Source: Candidatus Accumulibacter cognatus
GTDB lineage: Bacteria > Pseudomonadota > Gammaproteobacteria > Burkholderiales > Rhodocyclaceae
Assembly (NCBI GenBank): GCA_013414765.1
Contig: CP058708.1
Location: forward strand, 186,001-250,000
Reading direction: 5' to 3'
DNA length: 64,000 nucleotides
Shown here: piece after piece, positions 1-8,193 of the stretch
Layout of the letters: every line of letters begins with the position of its first letter
Numbering within the stretch: position 1 is the first letter of the stretch
The notes under the pieces: generated by a model
Told to the model about the DNA's origin: nothing
The model's database searches: none
What the model saw: the letters and a program-made list of their open reading frames with translations, nothing else
Made by a program: the position numbers and the translations under genes

Positions 1-2
1 CC

Positions 3-347
3 TGCGAGGGGCTCGAAGGCTATTCCAATGCCGACCTGGAAGCCCTTGCCCTGCTCGCCGCCGAGTTCGCCGAGCGAGCGCAGCGGATCGATTCGCCCCT
101 TCCTTCGCCCCCCGATGCGCGCGTACGAACCGGCGCCGCGGCTACCCCGGCCGTCAGCCGGGAGGTCCTCGCGCGCGCCATCGAGGACTTCATGCCACCG
201 CAGGAAACGGCCATGGTGGGCTACATGGAAATGCTCGCGGTGGCCGAAACCTCGCGGCGCTCGCTGTTGCCGCAACGCTTCCGGTCGCTGTCCGCGCGCG
301 AGGTGCAGGAACGACTCGCCGAACTGCGGCGTCAGATCCAACCTTGA
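3..347 (+). CDS. AAA+ family ATPase, C-terminal end only (5' cut by window edge)
   Basis: An open frame enters from the window edge and stops at 345-347. The roughly 114 visible residues hold a leading helix, a disordered Pro/Ala/Arg stretch, and a C-terminal helical block with REVLARAIEDFMPP and SLLPQRFRSLSAREVQERL. I recognise that block as like the C-terminus of bacterial Cdc48/FtsH-like AAA+ ATPases. No Walker motif is visible because the ATPase core lies outside the window. It is followed after 10 nt by a TerB-like gene on the same strand, so the two are probably cotranscribed. The family call rests on the tail alone and is moderate. Confidence 0.55.
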   Translation, partial: CEGLEGYSNADLEALALLAAEFAERAQRIDSPLPSPPDARVRTGAAATPAVSREVLARAIEDFMPPQETAMVGYMEMLAVAETSRRSLLPQRFRSLSAREVQERLAELRRQIQP

Positions 348-357
348 AGGAGTTCGT

Positions 358-810
358 ATGTTCCCCCTGCTCGAAAACGTATCCCTCGATGCCGGCCAGA
401 GCATCGCCGCGACCCGCCTGCTGTTGCGCATCGCGCATGTCGATGGCGTCAGGACCGCCGAGGAAGTGGCCCTGATTCGCTGGTTCCATGACAGCGGTTG
501 CGACGACCGCGTCGACTGGCCGGCATTCGACAGCCTGCAAGCGACCGGACAGACGGGTGAATTCGCCGGCATCTTCAGCGAGGCGGCGGAGCGCGACCTG
601 GTGATTGCCACCTGTCTGATGGTCGCCTATGCCGACGGCGCGCTGACTACCGATGAACTGGCAGCAGTGCGCGGCGTGGCCGAGGAAATCGGCATGCCGC
701 CAGCGCGCGTGGATGAACTGCTGGCGCTGGTCAAGGACTACATCCTCTCGCAACTGGCCAGCCTGCCCGACGCTGGCTCGGTGGCGGTCGTGGCGCGCGA
801 ACTCGGCTGA
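358..810 (+). CDS. TerB-like (tellurite-resistance-B fold) protein
   Basis: A 150-residue all-helical acidic protein with the layout of TerB/DjlA-N domains: two repeats of a helix followed by an acidic D-G turn (RIAHVDGVRTAEEVALIRWF near residues 31-50, MVAYADGALTTDELAAVRG near 90-108). Such proteins bind metal or sit at membranes as stress accessories; the exact role here is unknown. The ATG at 358 is preceded by AAGGAG with good spacing. The frame stays open far upstream, but that part is antiparallel-free shadow of the preceding AAA+ gene and is not coding. It probably forms an operon with that ATPase. Confidence 0.7.
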   Translation: MFPLLENVSLDAGQSIAATRLLLRIAHVDGVRTAEEVALIRWFHDSGCDDRVDWPAFDSLQATGQTGEFAGIFSEAAERDLVIATCLMVAYADGALTTDELAAVRGVAEEIGMPPARVDELLALVKDYILSQLASLPDAGSVAVVARELG

Positions 811-1049
811 AGTTTGGCGGAGAGCTTGCGCCTTGCGCCAGTTCACGGGGGAACGCAGGGAACATTCCGAATCGGGTTCCGTCATGCGGTGTTTCCGCAA
901 AAGGCAGTGATATTCATGCTGTGACTTGCCTGCAGCGGCGTTATGGCGTCTAATCGACCTGTATCCCGGCACGGCTGATCGGTGGTTGCAGGTACTGCGG
1001 CGATGTGCCGCCGCCATCCGGAGCGTACGGACAGAAGGAGAAATGCGCG
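811..1049. other. intergenic, no gene seen
   Basis: 239 nt between the TerB-like gene and nfeD. I see no convincing small gene, terminator or strong promoter. Short frames here lack a ribosome binding site. Confidence 0.5.
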
Positions 1050-1496
1050 ATGTTTTCGCCCGAATGGTGGCACTGGATGGTCCTCGGACTGAGCCTGACG
1101 ATGGCCGAAATGGCCATCCCAGCATTTTTTCTGGTCTGGTTCGGCATCGCGGCAGCAGCCGTCGGCGTCATCCTGCTGGCCGTGCCTGAGCTCTCCTTGG
1201 CCAGCCAGTTCCTGCTCTGGGCGGCGCTCTCGGCAATGCTGGTCGGTCTCTGGTTTCGCTATCTCAAGCCGCGCACAAGGACCGCTGTCGGCACCTCGGC
1301 TGCCAACGTGGGCGGTGAAGTCGGCATCCTGGTCTCTGGAGTCACCCCGGAAACCCGCGCTCAGGTGCGTTTTCAGAAACCGATTCTCGGCGCCGACGTG
1401 TGGGAGTGTTACGCCGATACGGCGATCGGGGCGGGTGAGCGGGTTCGCATCGTCGCGGTTGAAGGCAGTTACATCAAAGTGGAGCAAGCAAGATGA
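1050..1496 (+). CDS. NfeD family membrane protein
   Basis: 148 residues. Two or three membrane segments (about residues 7-60) are followed by a soluble C-terminal OB-fold-like domain (about 85-145, with GGEVGILVSG and GERVRIVAVEG), the short-NfeD layout. NfeD proteins pair with SPFH/stomatin proteins in membrane microdomains, and the next gene is exactly that. Its ATG overlaps this stop codon (ATGA). The start at 1050 has AGAAGGAG about 9 nt upstream; an in-frame ATG at 1005 lacks one. Membrane quality-control role is inferred from the family. Confidence 0.85.
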   Translation: MFSPEWWHWMVLGLSLTMAEMAIPAFFLVWFGIAAAAVGVILLAVPELSLASQFLLWAALSAMLVGLWFRYLKPRTRTAVGTSAANVGGEVGILVSGVTPETRAQVRFQKPILGADVWECYADTAIGAGERVRIVAVEGSYIKVEQAR

Positions 1497-2359
1497 CCGG
1501 CATGACCATATTTTCGATCGTTTTCCTCATTTTTGTCGCGGTTACCGTCGCCAATGGCGTTCGTATCGTTCCGCAAGGCGAGGAGTGGATCGTGCAGCGC
1601 CTCGGCAAGTACCACAGCACGCTGCTGCCAGGACTGCGCTTCATCATTCCCTACATCGATATCGTCTCCTACAAGGTCACCACCAAGGACATCATTCTCG
1701 ATGTCCAGGAGCAGGAGGTGATCACGCGCGACAATGCGGTGATTGTGGTCAACGCCATCGCCTTCATCAAGGTCACCGACCCGGTGAAAGCCGTCTATGG
1801 CGTTCAGGATTACTCTGAAGCGATCCGCAACATGATCATGACCACCCTACGCTCGATCGTCGGGGAAATGGAACTCGACCAGGCACTGTCGTCGCGGGAT
1901 ACCATCAAGGCGCGTCTCAAAGCCGGCGTTGCCGACGAAGCGCTGGACTGGGGACTGACCGTCAAATCGGTCGAAATCCAGGACATCAAACCCTCGCAGT
2001 CGATGCAGCGCGCGATGGAAATGCAGGCCTCGGCCGAGCGGGAACGCAAGGCGATGGTCACCCGTGCCGAAGGCGAGAAGCAGTCGATGATCCTCACCGC
2101 CGAAGCACGCCTGGAATCCGCCAAACGCGATGCCGCAGCGCAGGTGACCCTTGCCGAAGCATCCTCGCAGGCGATCACGAAGGTGAATCGTGCTTTTGGC
2201 GACAACGAACTGCCGATGCTCTACCTGCTCGGCGAGAAATACATCACCAGTCTCAGCAAGATCGCTGAATCCGACAACGCCAAGGTCGTCCTCCTGCCTG
2301 CCGACATTCAGAGCACTTTGCGCGGACTTTTTCAGCGAGTAACCAAGAACGGTCAGTGA
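1493..2359 (+). CDS. qmcA: SPFH/band-7 protein, stomatin-like (QmcA type)
   Basis: 288 residues. An N-terminal membrane anchor (about 4-22) is followed by an SPFH domain (VRIVPQGEEWIVQRLGKYH, LPGLRFIIPYID, then the DVQEQEVITRDN segment) and a long Ala/Glu/Arg coiled coil (about 180-225) used for oligomerisation. Length and motifs fit QmcA/stomatin. Start options are ATG 1493, overlapping the nfeD stop, or ATG 1502 nine bases later. The nfeD-SPFH pair is a conserved partnership in membrane microdomain scaffolding and FtsH-linked quality control. Confidence 0.88.
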   Translation: MTGMTIFSIVFLIFVAVTVANGVRIVPQGEEWIVQRLGKYHSTLLPGLRFIIPYIDIVSYKVTTKDIILDVQEQEVITRDNAVIVVNAIAFIKVTDPVKAVYGVQDYSEAIRNMIMTTLRSIVGEMELDQALSSRDTIKARLKAGVADEALDWGLTVKSVEIQDIKPSQSMQRAMEMQASAERERKAMVTRAEGEKQSMILTAEARLESAKRDAAAQVTLAEASSQAITKVNRAFGDNELPMLYLLGEKYITSLSKIAESDNAKVVLLPADIQSTLRGLFQRVTKNGQ

Positions 2360-2408
2360 CTTCTGGCCAGTCATCTATCTCTGTTTCCTTCACCGAAAAT
2401 GGAGGACC

Positions 2409-2552
2409 ATGAACGCAGGCTGGATCATTTTTGGCCTCTGCATCGTTTTCGTTCTCGGTGCCGCGCTGCCGCTCATCCACGATCGTCGTGCCAACAAGGA
2501 TGCCCCCCTGCCGCGCAAGGAAACGCTGCGCGACTGGCGTAACGAAAAGTAG
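2409..2552 (+). CDS. small single-pass membrane protein, 47 aa
   Basis: A short gene opening with MNAGWIIFGLCIVFVLGAAL and ending in a charged tail (HDRRANKDAPLPRKETLRDW). One hydrophobic segment (residues 4-21) predicts an N-out/C-in single-pass protein. A strong GGAGG sits at 2401-2405, four bases before the ATG. It lies 49 nt after qmcA on the same strand, so it may be a small partner of the NfeD/SPFH pair. I do not recognise a named family. Confidence 0.65.
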   Translation: MNAGWIIFGLCIVFVLGAALPLIHDRRANKDAPLPRKETLRDWRNEK

Positions 2553-2589
2553 TGCCACCGTCGGCCAGACCAGGTTTAAGAAGCTGTCC

Positions 2590-2770
2590 ATGAACCAAGC
2601 CGGCCAGCCGCCGGAGCATCCGGTGAGCAGCAGCGGCGGACCCTGGTTTCGGCAGTACCCAGGCGCCACTCGTCATCCTTGGAAAGGTGACGTGACCACC
2701 CGAGCCGGGCAAAGGTCCGTTCAATGATCCAGCGCTTGAGCAAGGCCACAAAATGATGCGCCTCGGTACA
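2590..2770 (-). pseudogene. IS5-family transposase, C-terminal fragment
   Basis: The minus strand encodes HHFVALLKRWIIERTFARLGW followed by RHLSKDDE, the conserved end of IS5-type DDE transposases around the catalytic glutamate (KRW.VERTF.WLG). The expected terminal MLRRLA appears just downstream in another frame, so the remnant carries at least one frameshift and lacks its N-terminal two thirds. Neither end of the element is identifiable. This is old debris of an insertion sequence lying against the Rpn-like gene. Confidence 0.75.
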
Positions 2771-2813
2771 GCAGAGTCTGGAGTTTCTGGACAGCTTCTT
2801 TGAGGGAAGCCGA

Positions 2814-3812
2814 TCAGTGTGCCTTGAACACCTCGTCGAGTCCGGCGGCATCCAGCAGGTCGAGGCCCCCGGTCTCCAGTTGCTCGGAGGTTGCCTGCCC
2901 AAGGCGCTCGTTCACCCAGTTGGGCAAGGGGCCAAAACGACGTTCGAGCAGCTTCAGCAACAAGGCGCTTTCACCTTCCTTTCGGTCTTCCTTTCGGCCT
3001 TGCTGCAAACCTTCCTGCAAACCCTCCTCTTTCCACTGTTGGGTCCATCCTGCAACGGTTTCGGCAAGCATGGTGTCGATCTCCTGTAGTTCGTTCACTT
3101 CGGGTACCTCCTGTCCGGGCATCAGCCGTCGGAGGACGATGCGGTTGATCCAGACCACGAAGGCACGTCTGAGGCTGGCAGAGGCCGGTCCTGGTAGGGA
3201 CTTCAGCGATTGCGATACGGCGCGCCGGACATCCGCCGGGACGGCGCTCCGTTCGAGGCGAATGATGTTGACGACCGGGTTTTGCGGGTCGCTCAGATCC
3301 GCTTCACTCACCGCGGCTTCTTCCAGCAGGAAGTAGCGCTGGGCCGGATGATAGCGCTTGAGGCTGCCGGGCAGCCACTCGATGAGTTCGCTGACGTCAC
3401 GCGCGGCCGTCCAGCGACTGCGCCCATGGTAGAGGAGCAGGGGAAAGACGGCCGGGAGTTTCTGGCCGGGCCGAACTTCGCCGCTCTTGATCCGGTCCGG
3501 AAAGAGCAAGCCCGTGTAGACCAGGATCCGCAGGGCCATCCAGGGGTCTACGGTGCTCTGGAATTCGAGCAGCAGGTACACGTAGAGCCACTCACCCCGC
3601 CGGCGGACACGCCAGATCAGGTCGTCCACGCGGTCTCGCAGATCGTCGGTGACATAGCTGCCGCCCACTTTTTCCAGCGCGCTGAAGTCCAGAGGTCTTC
3701 GACCCAGTCTTCGCCGACAAAACCCCGCAGCAGATCCTCCACGACCTGGGCGCGCGAGAACAGGAGCTTGCAAGCCGAGTCGTGTGCCGAGGGGGGTCGA
3801 ATTGGTGGGCAT
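2814..3812 (-). CDS. Rpn/YhgA-like PD-(D/E)XK nuclease with compensated frameshifts
   Basis: About 332 residues. The core matches the Rpn (transposase_31-like) family: SYVTDDLRDRVDDLIW, then a PD-(D/E)XK-type YVYLLLEFQS with catalytic E-x-Q, then LPAVFPLLLYHG. A Gln/Lys/Glu-rich linker leads to a C-terminal DUF4351-type domain (LLLKLLERRFGPLPNWV). Family members promote RecA-independent recombination. Residues about 7-40 look wrong in this frame. The expected N-terminus (HDSACKLLFSRAQVVEDLL) is present in the neighbouring frame between a G6 run at 3791-3796 and an extra dinucleotide near 3691-3694. The two shifts cancel. Either a damaged allele or sequencing error. Confidence 0.7.
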   Translation of the reverse strand: MPTNSTPLGTRLGLQAPVLARPGRGGSAAGFCRRRLGRRPLDFSALEKVGGSYVTDDLRDRVDDLIWRVRRRGEWLYVYLLLEFQSTVDPWMALRILVYTGLLFPDRIKSGEVRPGQKLPAVFPLLLYHGRSRWTAARDVSELIEWLPGSLKRYHPAQRYFLLEEAAVSEADLSDPQNPVVNIIRLERSAVPADVRRAVSQSLKSLPGPASASLRRAFVVWINRIVLRRLMPGQEVPEVNELQEIDTMLAETVAGWTQQWKEEGLQEGLQQGRKEDRKEGESALLLKLLERRFGPLPNWVNERLGQATSEQLETGGLDLLDAAGLDEVFKAH

Positions 3813-3940
3813 GGTCAAATCTGATCAGCGGTAAGACGAGGACCAGTTCGTTCGTGGCAAGTGTCGGGATATTTTACACACACGCTTCCCACTGATCTGA
3901 AAAATTCTCTCAACTATTTGAAAAAAAATGATTAATATTT
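3813..3940. other. AT-rich intergenic upstream of the sigma-54 promoter
   Basis: AT-rich stretch (especially 3890-3940) between the divergent Rpn-like and PEP-CTERM genes. Its position, 10-90 bp upstream of a -24/-12 element, fits an enhancer or IHF bend region, but I cannot assign a specific operator. Confidence 0.3.
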
Positions 3941-3942
3941 TC

Positions 3943-3958
3943 TGGCACGGTTTCTGCT
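3943..3958 (+). promoter_or_regulatory. sigma-54 (-24/-12) promoter for the PEP-CTERM gene
   Basis: TGGCACG at 3943-3949 is followed by GTTT and CTGCT. The invariant GG (3944-3945) and GC (3956-3957) are correctly spaced, with one mismatch from the TTGCW consensus. Predicted start of transcription is near 3969, about 77 nt before the ATG at 4046. In floc-forming betaproteobacteria PEP-CTERM genes are known to be controlled by RpoN with the PrsK/PrsR two-component system, which fits. Confidence 0.75.
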
Positions 3959-4045
3959 TATTGATTGGCAGCGAAACCTCGCTATTGATTGAACCTGGGG
4001 GGTACGCGCACTAATCTCAATCTGCATTGTTGAAAGGAACACACC

Positions 4046-5038
4046 ATGAGTCAAGTCACCAAAAGCACCCAGGGGAGCCGTCTGCCATCCCAGGTGCGCA
4101 AGATCGGAGCAGCCATTGCGTTGAGCTTCGGTCTGGCCGCGTCGGCTGGAGCGGCAACGATCAACAGCGGCCTTACCAACGGCTTGCTGAACACGCTGGA
4201 GGATCAGGACCGTGAAGCCTATATTGATGCAAATCTCGACGGTCTGATCAGTATCGGCGACGTGTTCATCGGCGTCGTCCGTATCGACAATTTCCTGCCC
4301 TCGGGAGCGCCCTCGAACAACCAAGTCTATGGGATCATCTCCAACCAGATTACCAGTTTTACCCCGAACGGCGGGCGCCAGTATGTGCACCTGGGAGAAA
4401 CCACGGTAGCTGGCTACACGATGGCCGACCTCACGGGGAACGCCAACTGCGTCGGCGCGCTGGTCTGCGTCTATGACCGTGCAGTACCCTTCTCCCAGAA
4501 TCTCATCAACGCCCCCACGGGACCGGGAATGCTGGATATGATCAGCATGGTGACGTCCGAGGGAACGCTTCGTGTAGCGACCGGCCTTGGGACTGCCGGA
4601 GATACGTATCTGACCGCAGACGTGGTTGCTGCTTTTGGGGTGGGCTCCTCGAACGCCGCCTTTACCTTGGCTCCCACTTCGGTGCAATTCGGTAATTTCG
4701 GCGGCGGCCTGGATGTTCTGTATAACAACACCAACTTCGTTTACACAGACAGTGTGCTGACCCTGGACACGTTGACCGGGTTCCACACTACCCAGGTCGG
4801 CATTTCCAACGGCGCCTTCCGCGGGATGGTCGGAGATGGGAATGAAGGTAAATTCGGGAATGTGGCTGGCGCACCCCAGTGCACCAATCTTTCTGGTGCC
4901 CACGTGACCTGCGGCTTTGTGACCGATGCCGACTTCTTCGTCCGTCCTCAACGGGTACCGGAACCGGGTTCGCTCGCGCTGCTCGGCGCGGGCCTGGTCG
5001 GCCTGGTCGGTCTGCGCCGCCGCTCGACGAAGGCGTGA
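4046..5038 (+). CDS. PEP-CTERM sorted exported protein
   Basis: 330 residues. A signal peptide (about 1-37, ending ASAGA/A) is followed by a Gly/Asn/Thr-rich low-charge body. The C-terminal tripartite PEP-CTERM signal is VPEPGSLALLGAGLVGLVGL followed by RRR. The PEP motif is the exosortase (EpsH/XrtA) recognition signal, so the protein is expected to be processed at the membrane and exported with exopolysaccharide into the extracellular matrix. GAAAGGA lies about 8 nt before the ATG. It is preceded by a sigma-54 promoter and followed by a hairpin terminator, so it looks monocistronic. No exosortase is in the window. Confidence 0.92.
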   Translation: MSQVTKSTQGSRLPSQVRKIGAAIALSFGLAASAGAATINSGLTNGLLNTLEDQDREAYIDANLDGLISIGDVFIGVVRIDNFLPSGAPSNNQVYGIISNQITSFTPNGGRQYVHLGETTVAGYTMADLTGNANCVGALVCVYDRAVPFSQNLINAPTGPGMLDMISMVTSEGTLRVATGLGTAGDTYLTADVVAAFGVGSSNAAFTLAPTSVQFGNFGGGLDVLYNNTNFVYTDSVLTLDTLTGFHTTQVGISNGAFRGMVGDGNEGKFGNVAGAPQCTNLSGAHVTCGFVTDADFFVRPQRVPEPGSLALLGAGLVGLVGLRRRSTKA

Positions 5039-5077
5039 GGGTAAACCCCTTCGACTGCCCTGCCCGGTAGCAATCAA

Positions 5078-5106
5078 AACGGCCTCCTTCGGGAGGCCGT
5101 TTTTTC
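5078..5106. terminator. Rho-independent terminator, usable from both strands
   Basis: A 10-bp stem (5078-5087 with 5092-5101, AACGGCCTCC) closes a TTCG tetraloop and is followed by a T run at 5100-5105. The left arm is preceded by AAAA, so it can also end transcripts of the convergent flavoenzyme gene. Confidence 0.92.
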
Positions 5107-5141
5107 TTCCTGCGGCCACCCGTCGGGCGGCCTCGCCGTCG

Positions 5142-6818
5142 CTAGTCGCGCCCTGCTTTCAGCCCATCGTAGCGCCCGGGCGCAATGATGGCGCCCGGAT
5201 CAAACGCCCGCTTCAACCGTTCGACCGCGTCGCAGGAACCCGCTTCCCGTTGCGATGCTAGCAACCGCATCCCGCGCACCGAGGCACGATACAAGGGGTA
5301 GCCCAGTTCGAACAGCCGATGCACCCCGGCCTCATAACACTCGATTCCCCGCCGGGTCTCCGCTTCATCCTCCGCATCGTATTCGATCGTGTAGACAGCC
5401 GCCAGCGCACGCTCGTTGATCATGTTGACGGTGACATGGCAGTCGAAGTCGAAGCGCCCGAAAAGCGCGTCCATCTCCTGGTTGAGCTGGGCGAGATCCT
5501 CCCGTCGGAAGGGGATGATCGGCGCCATCCACATGATGCCGATCCGCTCCCGCGCGAGATCGGTATCGTCGGAGAAGTCCGCCGGCACGCCCGCCTGGTG
5601 GCGCCAATAGCAACCCCGGAGGAAGGCGCCGGTGGGTTGGCCGCTGTGCATGCCGGCAAGCGCCGCCCCGATCCGGATCTTCTTTTCCAGTCCGTGGAAA
5701 GGCGCGAGATGACCGAAGTGGCGTGCGAACCACTGCCCCGCCGCCAGGATACGGGGCGGGAGAAAGATCACCTTGGCGTTCACCCCGGCCAGGGCCGCCT
5801 TGAGCAGTTTCTTGTGCAGTGCCACCTGCCGTGAACTTCCGTAGAACGCCCCTGACATCGACCACGCACCGATACCCGCTTTTTTCCGCAGCAGTGCCCT
5901 CACTTCCGGAGTCAGGCGCGCGTGTCCGGGTAATCGGTCGCGCGGGAACGGGGCGTCGGAGGCCAATGCCCGGAGGTCATTGCCGATGTGCGGAACGCTC
6001 TGCAGAATCCGGTTCAGCCGGAGTTTCTGCAACTGCGGAATGGCGTCGAGGAGGTCCTTGTCTTCTGCAAAGAGCACGATGTACGGACAGAAAGACTCCG
6101 GGATCGGCTGCAGCCATAGCCCGAGCCGGGTGACGATGCCGAAGTTCGACTGGGTGAAGAGTCCGTCGAGGTAAGGACCGATGCCGTACGGGTACAGATG
6201 CGTGGTCCTGGCCTGCGGGTACTGCCCGAAGCCGGTACGCAGCACATCTCCCGTGCCGAGGACGACCTCCATTCCCGAGATCGTCTGGAAGCGGTTGCCG
6301 TAGGGACTGTGCCCGAAGCCGCGCTCGACGATGTTGCCGATCAGGCTCGAATTCGGTCCCGCGCCCGTGCAATCGATCCAGAACGGCACGTTTTGCTCGG
6401 CCAGGTGGCGGGCAAGCTGCCGCTGGGTCACACCGGGCTCGATGACCGCGTAACCCAGTTCGCTGTCGACCTGCACGATCCGGTTCAGCCGGCCGAGGTC
6501 GACAATGACCTGCCCGTCGTATACCGCGCAGGCATCGCCGTAGCCCCAGTTCTGGCCGGTGCTGATCGGATAGAGCGGGGTTCTGCAGCGGCGTGCGATG
6601 CTCACGACTTCCACGACCTCGTCCCGCGTTCCCGGTTTCAGGATGGCGGCAGGGCGCCGGCTGAACGACGAGGTGCTGCGGGCATAATGGTCCCGCGTCC
6701 CGGCATCGGACAGGACATTGGCCTCGCCAAGCAGCTCCCGCCACTCGCGAAGCGCAGCGGACAGGTCGCTGCGCGGATCGAAGGCACTGACGAGGGGACT
6801 GGCGGTGTCGTCAGCCAC
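5142..6818 (-). CDS. FAD-linked oxidase of the vanillyl-alcohol oxidase / 4-cresol dehydrogenase type
   Basis: 558 residues. An N-terminal FAD_binding_4 (PCMH) domain has LKPGTRDEVVEVV, YPISTGQNWGYG and the pyrophosphate-binding stretch GPNSSLIGNIVERGFGH. A VAO-type C-terminal cap follows, with the usual ending FDPGAIIAPGRYDG. Such enzymes oxidise para-substituted phenols or related alcohols. The substrate cannot be told, and I could not place a covalent-flavin His or Tyr with certainty. It has no obvious cytochrome partner next to it, unlike pchCF. Monocistronic, convergent with the PEP-CTERM gene across a shared terminator. Confidence 0.8.
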   Translation of the reverse strand: MADDTASPLVSAFDPRSDLSAALREWRELLGEANVLSDAGTRDHYARSTSSFSRRPAAILKPGTRDEVVEVVSIARRCRTPLYPISTGQNWGYGDACAVYDGQVIVDLGRLNRIVQVDSELGYAVIEPGVTQRQLARHLAEQNVPFWIDCTGAGPNSSLIGNIVERGFGHSPYGNRFQTISGMEVVLGTGDVLRTGFGQYPQARTTHLYPYGIGPYLDGLFTQSNFGIVTRLGLWLQPIPESFCPYIVLFAEDKDLLDAIPQLQKLRLNRILQSVPHIGNDLRALASDAPFPRDRLPGHARLTPEVRALLRKKAGIGAWSMSGAFYGSSRQVALHKKLLKAALAGVNAKVIFLPPRILAAGQWFARHFGHLAPFHGLEKKIRIGAALAGMHSGQPTGAFLRGCYWRHQAGVPADFSDDTDLARERIGIMWMAPIIPFRREDLAQLNQEMDALFGRFDFDCHVTVNMINERALAAVYTIEYDAEDEAETRRGIECYEAGVHRLFELGYPLYRASVRGMRLLASQREAGSCDAVERLKRAFDPGAIIAPGRYDGLKAGRD

Positions 6819-6931
6819 GTGACTTTCGGTTCATCGATGAAAGGCCAGGAGGGTAGGAAAACCAGCCATGGAGCTGTAGGTCATGGAGCAGGAAGTATAT
6901 GAGCCGCGATCAAGCGGCGTCAATCGGAGTG

Positions 6932-6937
6932 TATAAT
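6932..6937 (+). promoter_or_regulatory. -10 box only 7 nt before a GTG start
   Basis: A perfect TATAAT at 6932-6937 sits so that transcription would begin at or next to the GTG at 6945. The -35 region (about 6909-6914) is poor. Read with the absence of a Shine-Dalgarno sequence, this suggests a leaderless transcript for the first permease. Confidence 0.4.
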
Positions 6938-6944
6938 TCCCAAG

Positions 6945-8165
6945 GTGCTGACCGACGCTTTCCTGGCTGCCCGAAACATCGCCCGACAACGACGGCGCTC
7001 CGCGTTTGCGCTCGCGGCCATCGCCTTCGGGGTGGCCGCCCTGATCGTCGCGAACGGTTTCATCGACTGGATCATGTTCAAGCATCGGGAAACCACCATT
7101 ACTTCCCAGTATGGCCATATTCAGGTGACCCGAAAGGGGTACTTCGAAGAGGGAACGGCGGACCCGTTTGGCTACCTCCTGCCAAAAAGTTCGCCCGTAC
7201 AGAACACCATCGAACGACTCCCCGAACTGCGTGTTCTCGGCAGACGACTGGCGTTCAGCGGCCTGGTGAGCAAAGGCGACGAAACCATCTCTTTCATTGC
7301 CGAGGGAGTCGAACCGGACAAGGAGCAGGTCCTGAGCAGTTCACTACGGATTCCCAAGGGCGCCAACCTGTCGGCCAATGACCCGAACGGAATCATCCTC
7401 GGCCTGGGCCTCGCCGCCAACCTGGGTATCGACATCGGGGATACGGTCGTCCTGATGGCGAATACGGCCACAGGGAGCATCAATGCGGTCGAGTGCCGGG
7501 TACGAGGTTTTTTTGCGACGATGTCGAAAGCGTACGACGATGTCGCGCTGAGGGTACCGCTGGCGACCGCACAAAAACTGCTGAAAGTCGATGGTGCCCA
7601 CACCTGGGCATTGTTGCTGGCGGAGACCGAGCAGGCAGGTCTCACCTTGAGGACCCTGCGCCAGCGCTTTGCGAACGAGAATCTGGTATTTACCGAATGG
7701 ATCGAACTGGCCGATTTCCATGTCAAGGCGGTGTCCCTCCTCGCCAAACAGGCGGGTGTGATGAGAGTCATCATCGCCGTGATCATCGTGTTGAGCATTT
7801 TCAACACCATGATGATGAGCGTCATGGAGCGGACGGGCGAGATCGGCACCATCATGGCTCTCGGACTGACCCGTCGCGACCTCCTGCGCATGATCGTCGT
7901 GGAGGGTGCTGTGCTCGGTATCGTCGGCGGTCTCCTGGGTCTGGCATTGGGAACCCTGCTGGCCTGGGTGATCTCCTACATCGGCATCCCCATGCCTCCG
8001 CCACCAGGACAGTCCTGGGGATTCATGGGTGAGGTCATGGTCACCGGCCGGCTTGCCGTCGAGGCATTTCTGCTGGCAGTGGGATCGACGCTGATCGCCA
8101 GCATCATTCCGGCACGAACCGCTTCGGGGATGGTCATCGTCGACGCGTTGCGCTTCAACCGCTGA
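6945..8165 (+). CDS. ABC transporter permease, MacB/LolE-like (FtsX fold)
   Basis: 406 residues. One N-terminal membrane segment (about 20-45), a large MacB_PCD-type periplasmic domain (about 46-265), then three C-terminal membrane segments ending in PARTASGMVIVDALRFNR. The FtsX-like signature GEIGTIMALGLTRRDLLRM is clear. The GTG start is supported by the family N-terminus (FLAARNIARQRRRSAFALAA). No upstream in-frame ATG/GTG exists before a stop at 6900. It is paired with a paralogous permease 28 nt downstream. No ATPase or membrane-fusion gene lies beside them, so the motor subunit is encoded elsewhere. Probable lipid or lipoprotein export; substrate unknown. Confidence 0.82.
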   Translation: MLTDAFLAARNIARQRRRSAFALAAIAFGVAALIVANGFIDWIMFKHRETTITSQYGHIQVTRKGYFEEGTADPFGYLLPKSSPVQNTIERLPELRVLGRRLAFSGLVSKGDETISFIAEGVEPDKEQVLSSSLRIPKGANLSANDPNGIILGLGLAANLGIDIGDTVVLMANTATGSINAVECRVRGFFATMSKAYDDVALRVPLATAQKLLKVDGAHTWALLLAETEQAGLTLRTLRQRFANENLVFTEWIELADFHVKAVSLLAKQAGVMRVIIAVIIVLSIFNTMMMSVMERTGEIGTIMALGLTRRDLLRMIVVEGAVLGIVGGLLGLALGTLLAWVISYIGIPMPPPPGQSWGFMGEVMVTGRLAVEAFLLAVGSTLIASIIPARTASGMVIVDALRFNR

Positions 8166-8193
8166 ACTATTCCCACAAAATCAGGACCAGGCA

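Noticed and set aside
2473-2902. Separate genes in the 2.5-2.9 kb minus-strand frames
   Set aside because: They are pieces of one frameshifted IS5-type transposase remnant plus shadow of the 47-aa and Rpn-like genes.
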